From contig JAVKSL010000031.1 in the NCBI GenBank assembly GCA_039583695.1, forward strand, positions 1 through 31,454: a stretch of DNA of 31,454 bases. The letters are read 5' to 3'. Origin of the DNA: JAVKSL01 sp039583695. Its GTDB lineage: Bacteria; Actinomycetota; Acidimicrobiia; Acidimicrobiales; JAJPHD01. Both the position numbers and the translations under genes were made by a program. This document shows, piece after piece, positions 8,252 through 15,321 of the stretch. The stretch's first letter is position 1. The number at the start of each line of letters is the position of its first letter. The notes below the pieces were generated by a model. That model had not been told where the DNA came from and searched no databases. It saw nothing but the letters and a program-made list of their open reading frames with translations.

Positions 8252-8899
8252 TCACGTGCTGGTCGCCCCGAGGGCGGATCCGCACGACGAGCAGTAGACG
8301 ACCAGGTAATCCCGGGATCTCCCGCCACCCTGGTTGGCCTTGACCACCAGTTGGGCGAGTGTCGCAGCCAACGACGACCTGCAGGTCGGACAGATAGGCG
8401 CCCCCCGATGCTCGGGCTCTCGGATAGCGTCACCCGTGTCGGCCGCGGCCGCGGGGGGCTCCTCGGAGATCGCGTCCAGCGATGCCCGCAGTGCGTTCAG
8501 ATCCACTGACAACCCTCGCAGCACTTGGCCAGCCGTGCCTTCGACGTCAAGGACGCTCAATAGGATGTGCCGGTTATCGACATGCGTGGCGCGCCGGCGG
8601 AGAGAAAGCCGGGCGGCCCGGTCGAGAGCCCGGTTAGCCCGGTCGGTGAGCGCCAGCTTCGCGCTCAGGTCCCCTCCCCCTCCCGTGATGCCCACCGCCT
8701 CTCCTGCCTTCTGGCGGCACCCTTCGAGGGTGGCGCCAGACATTTCCAGGGCTTGCGCTGCAGGGCTCTGGCCGTCGGCGAGGATACCGAGCAGCAGGTG
8801 CTCGGTACCTATGTGGCCGTGGCCCAACCGCCTCGCCTCATCATGGGCAAGCTCCACTGCACGGCGGGCCTGTTCGTCGAAGCGCTCGAACACATCCAC
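8252..8899 (-). CDS. Clp-N domain protein with C-terminal zinc ribbon
   Basis: 215 residues. It opens with FERFDEQARRAVELAHDEAR and GHGHIGTEHLLLGIL, the signature of the Clp N-terminal repeat of ClpC/ClpA, with a second repeat at about residues 83-145 (THVDNRHILLSVL). There are no AAA+ modules, so this is a stand-alone ClpC2-like protein that could bind Clp substrates or shield ClpC1, but cannot itself unfold proteins. Unusually, the C-terminus has a four-cysteine zinc ribbon, CPTC at ~170 and CSSCG at ~205. Its start is GTG; the AT-rich stretch ahead (TGATATAAG, minus strand near 8970) may be its promoter. It lies after holA in the same direction, with ~87 bases between. Confidence 0.85.
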   Translation of the reverse strand: MDVFERFDEQARRAVELAHDEARRLGHGHIGTEHLLLGILADGQSPAAQALEMSGATLEGCRQKAGEAVGITGGGGDLSAKLALTDRANRALDRAARLSLRRRATHVDNRHILLSVLDVEGTAGQVLRGLSVDLNALRASLDAISEEPPAAAADTGDAIREPEHRGAPICPTCRSSLAATLAQLVVKANQGGGRSRDYLVVYCSSCGSALGATST

Positions 8900-8965
8900 A
8901 ACCGTACGCCACCAGGTGCTGCCCTCGGTGCCACGTTGCCGGTGGGTTTACATCTACTCGACTTG

Positions 8966-8973
8966 CTTATATC
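8966..8973 (-). promoter_or_regulatory. AT-rich promoter candidate for Clp-N gene
   Basis: The holA/Clp-N gap contains CTTTTTGATATAAGC on the minus strand, an unusual AT-rich island in this genome, with a TATAAG that could be a -10. It lies ~70 bases before the GTG, so this gene, unlike its neighbours, would have a leader. A nearby AAGTCGAGTAG faintly recalls HspR/HAIR half-sites, without a clear partner. Confidence 0.3.
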
Positions 8974-8985
8974 AAAAAGAGTGGC

Positions 8986-9990
8986 TCAAGGGTGCCTTCG
9001 TTGGGCCAGGCGTGCCACCAGCACTTCCAGGACGGCTACAGACGGGAGGCCGGTCCCGCCCTTGAGGTCCAGGTCAGCTTGGGCCAGCAGGCGCAGCGCT
9101 CGGGCGATCCCCTCCGTGCCCAGCCGCCGCGCCCCGGCCAGGGACTTGCCGGCACTCCACGTCGAGCGGACTCCGAGCATTGTGGCCGCCTCGGCGTCTG
9201 TCGTGGCCCCGGCGCCATCCAGGCGGAGCATGGACGCATAGTGGCGCTGCAGCACGGACATGATGACCAATGGGTGGCGCTGGCCCGCGCTGAGCAGGCG
9301 GCGCAGGGCTCCGAGGGCGGCGGCGATGTCGGCCTTGTCGATGGCATCGGTGAGGTCCCAGGGCATCGCCCCGCCCGACTCTCCGAGGAATGGCGCCACC
9401 TCTGCCGGACCCAGCCTGCCCCCCTCACCGTAGGCGGCTGCCAGGGATTCCAGCAATCCGGCGAGACGCGCCAGGTCCGAGCCGAGATGGGCGTCGACCA
9501 GGGCAGTTGCCTTGGCGTCCAGGCGAACCGGACCGCACCGGGTCCGTTGCGCGATCCAGCCACTGCGGTCCCGACCCTGGACCGACGCATCGATCACCTC
9601 GCCCAGCTTGCGGACTGCCGCCACCAGCTTCGGCGATGGCACTCCCCCACCGGCAACCAGGACCAGCGCGACACTTGGGTCCATGTTGTCGAGGATTCCG
9701 ACCAGCCGCTCGACGTCGCCGATCCGCAGCCGTCCGACCTCACGCAGCACCACGATCCGTTGTCTCGTCAGGAATGGCGCTGTCCTGCACGCTTCCAGGA
9801 CTGGGCCCACGAGGTCGCACGCCGCCTCATCCGCAACCGCAGACTCCATGCTGTGCTCCTCGACCACCAGGCGGGGGTCGTCGCCTCCCACCAGCGACGC
9901 AATAGCGGCGGCCGCAGCTTGAGCGACCAGCGAAGGGTCGTCTCCCCGGACCAGGCGCACCTGGACAGGGCTCACCTGGACAGGGCTCAA
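8986..9990 (-). CDS. holA: DNA polymerase III subunit delta
   Basis: 334 residues. HolA is the clamp-loader subunit that opens the beta sliding clamp. The N-terminal VRLVRGDDPSLVAQA, the RQRIVVLREVGRL strand after an acidic stretch, VALVLVAGGG, the ERTRCG-like middle and the C-terminal helical domain with HPLVIMSVLQRHYASMLRLDGA match the delta family across its usual length. The start is ambiguous: TTG 9990 overlaps the stop of the preceding gene (TTGA), and a 15-bp tandem duplication supplies two further in-frame GTG codons (9975, 9960). Translation is probably coupled to the upstream folP-like gene. rpsT, a common neighbour of holA, is not in view. Confidence 0.9.
   Translation of the reverse strand: MSPVQVSPVQVRLVRGDDPSLVAQAAAAAIASLVGGDDPRLVVEEHSMESAVADEAACDLVGPVLEACRTAPFLTRQRIVVLREVGRLRIGDVERLVGILDNMDPSVALVLVAGGGVPSPKLVAAVRKLGEVIDASVQGRDRSGWIAQRTRCGPVRLDAKATALVDAHLGSDLARLAGLLESLAAAYGEGGRLGPAEVAPFLGESGGAMPWDLTDAIDKADIAAALGALRRLLSAGQRHPLVIMSVLQRHYASMLRLDGAGATTDAEAATMLGVRSTWSAGKSLAGARRLGTEGIARALRLLAQADLDLKGGTGLPSVAVLEVLVARLAQRRHP
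9958..9987. repeat. two tandem 15-bp units at holA start
   Basis: CACCTGGACAGGGCT is repeated exactly at 9958-9972 and 9973-9987. On the minus strand it encodes SPVQV twice and multiplies the possible start codons. Confidence 0.85.
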
Positions 9991-10736
9991 CCTCCGGCCT
10001 CCATCACCGCCGCAAGTGTCGCACAGACCCGGCGTATGCCCACAACGTCATGGGTGCGCACCAACCGGGCGCCCCGAGCGATTGCCAGGGCAGCGGCGGC
10101 GACCGACGGGGTCGAGACGAGGAGGGGGTACCCGAGGCCAGCCAGGCGGCCGGTCGCCCGGAGGAGGTCCAGCGCCTGAGTCGGGCTCTTGCCCAGATCC
10201 AGGCCAGTGTCGAGAACGATCCGCTCAGGAGCCAAGCCTGCTGGAGCGGCCCAGCTGACCCGCTCCAGCAGGTAGACCTCCACATCGGCCACCACATCAA
10301 TAGGGTACGGATCGGACACGCTTGTGTGGGCGGCGACCACGGAAGCCCCAGACGCCGCCACCGCTGGCAGGTAGTCCGGATCGGCAAAGCCGCTGATATC
10401 CCTGCCCAGCACCGCTCCAGCCTTGAACGCCTCGCTCGCCACGACTGCCCGCCAGGTGGTCACGGAGATTGGCGCGTCGAAGCGGGCTTTGAGGGCCGCC
10501 ACCGCCGGCACTACCCGGCCCAGCTCCCGGCCCAGCTCCCGGTCCAGCTCCTGGTCCACAAAGGCAGGCGCACGGGAGCTGGCTGCTCCGCCGTCGACCT
10601 CGAGCACGTCGGCACCGGAGGCCACCATCTGGGCTGCCCGAGAGAGGAACGCTTCCATTGACTGGCGAGCCGGTCGGTCGAGACACGAGTCAGGCGTCCG
10701 ATTGAGAACGCCGATTACGAGGGCTCGGTTGGTCAG
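9987..10736 (-). CDS. dihydropteroate synthase-like protein (FolP paralogue)
   Basis: DHPS joins pterin pyrophosphate to p-aminobenzoate in folate synthesis. The TIM-barrel order is visible: LVIGVLNRTPDS, then GADVLEVDGG, PISVTTWRAVVA, GRDISGF, LDTGLDLGKSP and LVRTHDVVG. Several catalytic positions differ from working enzymes: SVD(T/S)xR is SVTTWR, the NDISG asparagine is Arg, the SRKSF lysine region is LVSTPSV, and GIGFGK is GLDLGK. The first conserved motif lies upstream of the only ATG (10658), and the in-frame region has no ATG, GTG or TTG, so I extend to a CTG at 10736; a start at 10658 would lose strand one. Residues DQELDRELGRELGR come from a 12-bp tandem repeat. Like mycobacterial FolP2, it may lack DHPS activity. 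Confidence 0.75.
   Translation of the reverse strand: MTNRALVIGVLNRTPDSCLDRPARQSMEAFLSRAAQMVASGADVLEVDGGAASSRAPAFVDQELDRELGRELGRVVPAVAALKARFDAPISVTTWRAVVASEAFKAGAVLGRDISGFADPDYLPAVAASGASVVAAHTSVSDPYPIDVVADVEVYLLERVSWAAPAGLAPERIVLDTGLDLGKSPTQALDLLRATGRLAGLGYPLLVSTPSVAAAALAIARGARLVRTHDVVGIRRVCATLAAVMEAGG
10518..10553. repeat. three tandem 12-bp units inside folP-like gene
   Basis: GCCCAGCTCCCG occurs twice and a variant once, encoding the repeated ELGR/ELDR stretch; no frame change results because the unit is a multiple of three. Confidence 0.8.
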
Positions 10737-10809
10737 GTCCCAGGTACAGGATCCGAGGACTAGGCTGACAGCACTCGGGTGCCGGCGGTCAGAGATGGCA
10801 CCCGCCAGC

Positions 10810-11544
10810 TCAGAAAAGCCTGGCAGTCAAAGCCTTGCGATATGGCGCGGTGCGGGGGTCATCTGGTCCCATGGTCTCTAGGATATCGACGAACTCCTGC
10901 CTGGCTTCGTCGTCACCGCGGACTCGATCCAACAGGGCGTCCAAGCGGGATCCGAGATCGTCGACGAGTGCCGGCGAAGCACCTTGGGCCTCAACCTCGG
11001 CGAGACCGGCCAGCACCAGGCGCGCGAGGGCGGCAATCCGCCTGGTATCGCCGGACTCAGGGATCCGGGCAAGCACGGCCAACGCCTCGTCCGGCCGCTC
11101 CTCGGTGACCAGCAAGTCGGCCAGGGCCAGCACGGCAGCGCTGTTGCCGGGCTCGATCTCGAGGGCGCGGCGCAGGTTGTCCTCCTCGCCGTTCTCGATG
11201 AGCAGCTCGACCTCGGTCTTCGGGGGAGCCAGGCCCGCGACCCAGGCGGTGACGGCGGGCTCCGGCAGGGCACCCACGAAGCGATCCACGATCGTGCGAT
11301 CCCGGAGAGCGAACACCGCTGGGATGGACTGGACCTTGAAGGCGGCTGAGATCCGGGGATTCTCGTCGACGTTCACCTTGGCCAGCTCGACCTTCCCTCC
11401 TGTGGCCTCCACGACGCGCTCCAGAATCGGGCCGAGAGCCACACACGGCCCGCACCACGTCGCCCAGAGGTCGACCACCACCGGAACGTGCTCGGAGCGG
11501 ACAAGGACATCGGCCTCGAAGCTGGCATCGGTGACGTTTCTCAT
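10810..11544 (-). CDS. thioredoxin-TPR protein (CnoX/YbbN-like)
   Basis: 244 residues from ATG 11544. An N-terminal thioredoxin domain (1-105) has the active-site WCGPC motif (VVVDLWATWCGPC at ~21-33) and the cis-proline region FKVQSIPAVFALRD. A helical region with TPR-like repeats (RRALEIEPGNSAAVLALADL, PDEALAVLARIP) follows to about 244. This architecture matches CnoX (YbbN), a chaperone-redox protein that hands substrates to GroEL/DnaK. An upstream frame (11658) reads into the divergent promoter, so ATG 11544 is chosen; its A-T-G-A overlaps the stop of a five-codon ORF. It lies upstream of the folP-like gene, ending about 74 bases before the folP-like CTG. Confidence 0.9.
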   Translation of the reverse strand: MRNVTDASFEADVLVRSEHVPVVVDLWATWCGPCVALGPILERVVEATGGKVELAKVNVDENPRISAAFKVQSIPAVFALRDRTIVDRFVGALPEPAVTAWVAGLAPPKTEVELLIENGEEDNLRRALEIEPGNSAAVLALADLLVTEERPDEALAVLARIPESGDTRRIAALARLVLAGLAEVEAQGASPALVDDLGSRLDALLDRVRGDDEARQEFVDILETMGPDDPRTAPYRKALTARLF

Positions 11545-11558
11545 CGTGCGGCTCTCAT
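11541..11558 (-). CDS. five-codon upstream ORF of thioredoxin gene
   Basis: ATG 11558 starts MRAAR and stops at TGA 11543-11541, overlapping the next gene's ATG in an ATGA. A TAGGGT box lies 8 bases before the uORF, so the transcript may begin on this codon and couple translation to the thioredoxin gene. Could be chance. Confidence 0.35.
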   Translation of the reverse strand: MRAAR

Positions 11559-11566
11559 GGGGGGCC

Positions 11567-11572
11567 ACCCTA
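11567..11572 (-). promoter_or_regulatory. -10 box TAGGGT for the thioredoxin operon
   Basis: TAGGGT (minus strand) sits 8 bases before the short upstream ATG and 22 before the thioredoxin ATG. Confidence 0.45.
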
Positions 11573-11595
11573 GCGTTCCGGCCCGCTCCACGACC

Positions 11596-11601
11596 TATAG
11601 T
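11596..11601 (+). promoter_or_regulatory. -10 box TATAGT for the COG4280-like gene
   Basis: TATAGT lies 6 bases before a GTG that opens a 15-codon upstream ORF (11608-11655). The divergent thioredoxin promoter is only 24 bases away. Confidence 0.45.
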
Positions 11602-11607
11602 GAAGAT

Positions 11608-11655
11608 GTGTCGGATGCGGCCGTGACCGAGGCGACGGTTCACCCGGTCAAATGA
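11608..11655 (+). CDS. 15-codon upstream ORF of COG4280-like gene
   Basis: GTG reads VSDAAVTEATVHPVK and ends in TGA overlapping the gene's ATG (ATGA at 11652-11655). It mirrors the uORF of the divergent gene and may be a leaderless entry for coupled translation. Confidence 0.35.
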   Translation: MSDAAVTEATVHPVK

Positions 11656-12401
11656 CAACCAGCGCGGTGGTTCTCGTTCTGGCTGTGTTCCTGGCCAGCT
11701 GCGTCGAGATGGTCGAAGCCCTGACGATCGTGATCGCGGTCGGGGTGACCCGGGGATGGCGCTCGACCATGGAAGGGGCCGCGGTGGCCGTGGGGGCGCT
11801 GGCGGTGCTCGTCGCGGCGCTCGGCCCGGCGCTTGTGCTGTACGTCCCGCTGAACGTCCTGCGGGGCGTGGTAGGGGCGTTGCTGTTGGTCTTTGGCCTC
11901 CAGTGGCTGCGTAAGGCAGTCCTGCGCGCCACCGGATACAAGGCCAAGCACGACGAGGACGCTATCTACCGGCGGGAGGTAGAGCGGCTTTCGGGCGAGC
12001 CACGAGCGAAGGGGCGTAGGGACGCCACGGCGTTCACAGTCGCGTTCAAAGGGGTGTTCCTCGAAGGAACCGAGATTGTCGTCGTGGTGCTGACCCTGGG
12101 GATCACCTCCCACCGGCTGGGTTTGGCCGTCGTCGCCGCGGCGGCTGCCGTGGTGCTCGTCGGTATTGTCGGAGCGATCGTCGCCCGCCAGCTGGCCGGG
12201 GTACCGGAGAACGCCATGAAGATGGGAGTGGGGATCATGCTGGTCAGCTTCGGCACCTTCTGGATGGGCGAGGGGGTCAAGGTGTCTTGGCCGGGCTCCG
12301 ATCTGTTCATCCTGCTCCTGATCGCAGCGTACGGGCTCGCCACCGCTGTGCTGGTGCAAGCGCTGAACCGCTCGCGCTCCGCTGATGTCAGCGTCTCCTG
12401 A
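11652..12401 (+). CDS. COG4280-like multipass membrane protein
   Basis: 249 residues with about six to seven helices. Helix 1 carries ASCVEMVEALTIVIAVG and a later one carries GVFLEGTEIVVVVLTLG. These repeated acidic pairs (ExxE-type) in internally duplicated halves recall the metal-binding motifs of Ftr1 and related transporter families, so a cation-transport role is plausible but not shown. A soluble insert of about 40 residues lies between halves (HDEDAIYRREVERL). Its 3' end overlaps the next gene by 17 bases. The start at 11652 overlaps the stop of a short upstream ORF. Confidence 0.8.
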   Translation: MTTSAVVLVLAVFLASCVEMVEALTIVIAVGVTRGWRSTMEGAAVAVGALAVLVAALGPALVLYVPLNVLRGVVGALLLVFGLQWLRKAVLRATGYKAKHDEDAIYRREVERLSGEPRAKGRRDATAFTVAFKGVFLEGTEIVVVVLTLGITSHRLGLAVVAAAAAVVLVGIVGAIVARQLAGVPENAMKMGVGIMLVSFGTFWMGEGVKVSWPGSDLFILLLIAAYGLATAVLVQALNRSRSADVSVS

Positions 12402-12651
12402 GCCGGGCGGTCCGGAGACGGCCCGGCGCCCGCCTCCGAGGACGATGGGGCATTGGCTGGCGGCGTTCGGCAGGTTTTGGTGGGAGTTTCTGATCGGCGA
12501 CACACCCGAGCTGTTCGTCGGGATGCTGGTGGTGCTGGGGATAGCCGCCGGGCTAGCCGTCCTGGGCGGGATCACCGCCGTGGTGGTGGTGCCCCTCGCG
12601 GTGATCGCCCTCCTGGTTGGGAGCGTGGCGCGGGGCCGATCAGAGCACTGA
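12385..12651 (+). CDS. small membrane partner protein
   Basis: 88 residues with a charged proline-rich start, then two hydrophobic segments at about 43-62 and 64-82, ending GRSEH. It overlaps the upstream transporter-like gene by 17 bases (ATG 12385, upstream stop 12401), which strongly suggests translational coupling and a shared membrane complex or function. Its last 98 bases are the first part of a ~130-bp direct repeat whose second copy lies at 13751. I do not recognise the family. Confidence 0.8.
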   Translation: MSASPEPGGPETARRPPPRTMGHWLAAFGRFWWEFLIGDTPELFVGMLVVLGIAAGLAVLGGITAVVVVPLAVIALLVGSVARGRSEH

Positions 12652-12682
12652 AGCCAGCCCCGGCATCCATCCAAGATGGTCT
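12554..12682. repeat. ~130-bp direct repeat, copy 1
   Basis: Begins TAGCCGTCCT and ends CCATCCAAGATGGTCT. It matches 13751-13877 with a few substitutions and small indels. It covers the end of the 88-residue membrane-protein gene and about 30 bases beyond. The two copies flank the VapBC pair. Confidence 0.85.
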
Positions 12683-12845
12683 ATGAGTCCTATCCCGCAT
12701 CTGGCGCCGACGCACTGGTGGAACTGGCAGCGGCCAGGGCGGACAACCTCCACCCTGGCTGGCCCGCCTGGTGGGCGAGCGTGACTTTAGATAGTGCGGA
12801 GAGCTGGCGAGGCCGACCCAGGAACCCAGCAACCCGCTTATATGG

Positions 12846-12851
12846 TATCCT
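12846..12851 (+). promoter_or_regulatory. -10 box TATCCT for vapBC
   Basis: TATCCT lies 6 bases before the GTG at 12858 with no Shine-Dalgarno sequence, so the antitoxin mRNA is probably leaderless. Confidence 0.5.
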
Positions 12852-12857
12852 GGTTTC

Positions 12858-13130
12858 GTGAAGACGACCCTTGAGTTGCCAGAGGAGTTGGTGAAGGCAG
12901 TCAAGATCCGCGCGGTCAACGAGGGCCGCCGGCTCAAGGACGTCGTGGCGGAGCTCATCAGACGTGGTCTTGCCTACGAGTCCGAACCCCTGGTTGCTAC
13001 CCGGACGAGGGTTGTCTTGCCCCTCGTCCACTGTGCGCACCGAGCGCGCCCGGAGGAGGAGATGACGCCCACCCGGACAGCCGCGATCCTCTTGCAGGAC
13101 GAGGTGGCGGGGACGACCAGATCGTCGTGA
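12858..13130 (+). CDS. vapB: VapB-type antitoxin
   Basis: 90 residues from GTG 12858. MKTTLELPEELVKAVKIRAV followed by GRRLKDVVAELIRRGL is the ribbon-helix-helix fold of VapB antitoxins, which bind their operator and block the paired PIN-domain toxin. The C-terminal ~45 residues would carry the toxin-binding segment. The stop overlaps the toxin start in GTGA (13127-13130), the usual coupling in these operons. The pair lies between two ~130-bp repeats. Confidence 0.85.
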   Translation: MKTTLELPEELVKAVKIRAVNEGRRLKDVVAELIRRGLAYESEPLVATRTRVVLPLVHCAHRARPEEEMTPTRTAAILLQDEVAGTTRSS

Positions 13131-13567
13131 ACCTTTGCGACAGCAACGTATGGCTGGCGCTGGCGCTGTCCGCCCACGTCCACCAAGCCACAGCCAGGAG
13201 GTGGCTGGAGGGCATCGCTGAGCCGCGCTCCGTCCTGTTCTGTCGGGCGACTCAGCAGAGCCTTCTTCGGCTACTCACCAATGCCGCGGTCCTCGCTCCA
13301 TACGGGAACCCGCCACTGACCAACCGTGAGGCTTGGGCCGCCTATGACGCCCTCTTGGCGGACTATCGAATCGCGTGGCTCGCCGAGGAACCCCGGGGCA
13401 TCGAGGCGCGGTGGCGACAGCTGGCCGTCCGCGATGCTGCGTCGCCCAAGCTATGGATGGATGCCTACCTGGCCGCTTTCGCGTCCGCTGCCGGGTGCCA
13501 GATGGTGACGACAGATTCGGCCTTCGAGCAGTTCGTCGGGCTCGATCTTCTGGTTCTTACCGCCTGA
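13127..13567 (+). CDS. vapC: VapC-type PIN-domain toxin
   Basis: 146 residues from GTG 13127. It begins NLCDSNVWLALALS, with the first PIN aspartate (D4), and ends with DAYLAAFASAAGCQMVTTD and FVGLDLL, giving the second and third acidic residues. VapC proteins are Mg-dependent RNases that cleave tRNA or rRNA. The full length and all metal-site acids appear intact, so the pair may be active. It is partner to the antitoxin ending at 13130. Confidence 0.9.
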   Translation: MNLCDSNVWLALALSAHVHQATARRWLEGIAEPRSVLFCRATQQSLLRLLTNAAVLAPYGNPPLTNREAWAAYDALLADYRIAWLAEEPRGIEARWRQLAVRDAASPKLWMDAYLAAFASAAGCQMVTTDSAFEQFVGLDLLVLTA

Positions 13568-13848
13568 CGTCGACCAGGCGGCCGCGGGCAGACGACGGCG
13601 GCACGGCCTGGCGGTTACGCTGCCGGCGCTGTCGCAGGGCTGCTTACGCGTGCCGCCGCTTTGCCAAAGCTGACCCAGATCCCACTCCTGGGACTACGTA
13701 TCTGCGATCTCATGCCATCTGAAACTCGCGAACGTTCCTAGTCAGGGCATTAGCCGTCCTAGCTAGGCGGGATCACCGCCGTGGTGGTGCCCGCGGTGAT
13801 CGTCCTGCTGGTCGCAAGCGTGGCGCGGGGCCGATCAGAGCACTGAGG
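13568..13848. other. vapC to lipoprotein gap with repeat copy 2
   Basis: No gene is seen in 13568-13750. The remainder (13751-13877) is the second copy of the direct repeat. It recreates the end of the 88-residue membrane-protein gene, but no start or upstream coding sequence accompanies it. Confidence 0.6.
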
Positions 13849-13877
13849 CTAGCCCCTGCATCCATCCAAGATGGTCT
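13751..13877. repeat. ~130-bp direct repeat, copy 2
   Basis: Begins TAGCCGTCCT and ends CCATCCAAGATGGTCT; it corresponds to 12554-12682. It overlaps the 3' end of the minus-strand lipoprotein gene, which is intact only in this copy. Confidence 0.85.
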
Positions 13878-14448
13878 GCGGGTCGATGTGGAACGACCAG
13901 CCGTTGTAGGCGGCCACCAACGTCTCGACGTCCGTGGTCATGGGGTTTGAAAGATTGGTGCTGCAGATCGCATTCTCGACCTGCGCTTGGGTAGCTTCTC
14001 GCCCGAGTGTCATCAACTCGGGCTGGTAGCGGTTCCAGTAATAGGCCCACGCCACCACGTTCACAGCCCCGTTCGCACAGAGCAACGGGCCGAACGTCCC
14101 GTCCACGGCAAAGGTGATGGGCACGTTGCACTCTCCACTTACGGGAAGAGTTTCTGCGGGGAACAATACTGCCAGGTTCGGGTTCGTCGCGCTGGTCGGT
14201 GGAGCCACCACCGTAGTGGTCGTAGAAGCCGCCGTCGTGGGTACGAGCGCCCTTGCTGTGGCCGTCACGCTCGGCCGCAATCTGGCCGCCGATACCCTCG
14301 GGGCGTAGGTCGATGTAGTAGCGCTCTCGGAGGCGCGCGTCGCTTGCCCGTTCATCTCGTTGCCGCACGCCGCTGTCAGGAGGGTGACCGTCCCAAGAGA
14401 CAGCGCCAGCGTACCGCCAGCCCGTCTGAATACGGTCGGTACTCTCAC
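13849..14448 (-). CDS. secreted lipoprotein of unknown function
   Basis: 199 residues from GTG 14448, chosen because AAGGAGG lies 8 bases before it; the longer frame would run into the tRNA gene. RVPTVFRRAGG, a hydrophobic stretch, then LLTAAC form a lipoprotein signal with a lipobox cysteine near residue 27. A long Ser/Thr-rich linker follows, then a ~100-residue domain with several cysteines (GECNVPITF, LLCANGAVNVVAWAYYWNRY, ICSTNL, DGCRG). It was probably once convergent with the 88-residue membrane-protein gene, before the VapBC region separated them. It has no recognised family. Confidence 0.75.
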   Translation of the reverse strand: MRVPTVFRRAGGTLALSLGTVTLLTAACGNEMNGQATRASESATTSTYAPRVSAARLRPSVTATARALVPTTAASTTTTVVAPPTSATNPNLAVLFPAETLPVSGECNVPITFAVDGTFGPLLCANGAVNVVAWAYYWNRYQPELMTLGREATQAQVENAICSTNLSNPMTTDVETLVAAYNGWSFHIDPQTILDGCRG

Positions 14449-14474
14449 CGGTTGAGCCTCCTTGCGCATGCCCG

Positions 14475-14558
<84 letters not shown>

Positions 14559-14648
14559 GAGTGGGTTCCCCACGATAGCCGGGCTGGGATCTCACGGCGC
14601 GAACGGGCGCTGCCGGACGCCCACGGCGCCACCGGTTCAGCACCCCGA

Positions 14649-14654
14649 TAGGAT
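14649..14654 (+). promoter_or_regulatory. -10 box TAGGAT for the fhaA operon
   Basis: TAGGAT lies 10 bases before ATG 14665, with no ribosome binding site between, suggesting a leaderless fhaA transcript. Confidence 0.55.
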
Positions 14655-14664
14655 TCGACCTACG

Positions 14665-15321
14665 ATGGTTCTCCAGCAGTTTGAGCGAAGGCTTGAACGA
14701 CTCGTCGAGGGGACATTCGCTATCGCATTCGGCAAGGGGCTCCAGCCCTTGGAGATCGGACGGCGCGTGGCCCGCGAGATGGACCTGGGTCGGACGATGG
14801 GCGTCCGGGGACTAGTAGCTCCCAATGCGTTCACTGTGACGCTTGCACCCACAGACATGGCTCGCTTCGAAAGCTTCGCGGAGGTGCTCGCCCGCGAGCT
14901 GGCCGAGGCAGGCCGCGAGCACGCCCGCGAGGAGAGATACGGGCTGCTGGGGCCGATCGAGGTGACCCTGACCGTGGACCCGAGCCTGCGCGCCGGCACC
15001 TTCTCGGTGTCCAGCGAGGTCCGTGAGGCGCCGGGGGGCTATCCGGTTGCCAACCTGGTGCTGGAGGACGGCCAGCGCCTCCCAATCGGGGAGGATCCCG
15101 TGATCATTGGACGGTTGGAGAGCTGCACCGTTGTCGTCGAGGACCCCAGCGTAAGCCGCCAACACGCCGAGCTGCGCCGGGTCGAGGACGCCGTCATGCT
15201 GGTAGACCTCGACTCCACCAACGGCACCAAGGTGAACGGGATGCGGGTTTCCACACACGAGCTCGCCGATGGCGACCAGATCGAGGTCGGGACAGCCAGC
15301 TTCGTGTTCGAGCGCCAATGA
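14665..15321 (+). CDS. fhaA: FhaA: DUF3662 and FHA domain protein
   Basis: 218 residues. The N-terminal DUF3662 domain (1-~115) opens with VLQQFERRLERLVEGTFA and GLQPLEIGRRVAREMD. The C-terminal FHA domain (~135-216) has the phosphothreonine-binding marks IIGRLESC, SVSRQHAEL and STNGTKVNG. In mycobacteria FhaA binds phosphorylated partners of PknB at the division and growth site. The usual linker is short here, giving 218 residues against 400-500 in Mycobacterium. It overlaps fhaB by ATGA (15318-15321). It leads the five-gene cluster; all genes read in the same direction. Confidence 0.93.
   Translation: MVLQQFERRLERLVEGTFAIAFGKGLQPLEIGRRVAREMDLGRTMGVRGLVAPNAFTVTLAPTDMARFESFAEVLARELAEAGREHAREERYGLLGPIEVTLTVDPSLRAGTFSVSSEVREAPGGYPVANLVLEDGQRLPIGEDPVIIGRLESCTVVVEDPSVSRQHAELRRVEDAVMLVDLDSTNGTKVNGMRVSTHELADGDQIEVGTASFVFERQ

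Noticed and set aside
11640..12674. 344-codon minus-strand ORF
   Set aside because: It is the shadow of the COG4280-like gene; the translated product is rich in His/Asp/Arg with no recognisable motif.
12676..12861. 61-codon plus-strand ORF before vapB
   Set aside because: It runs into the promoter and start of vapB, has no ribosome site, and begins inside the direct repeat.
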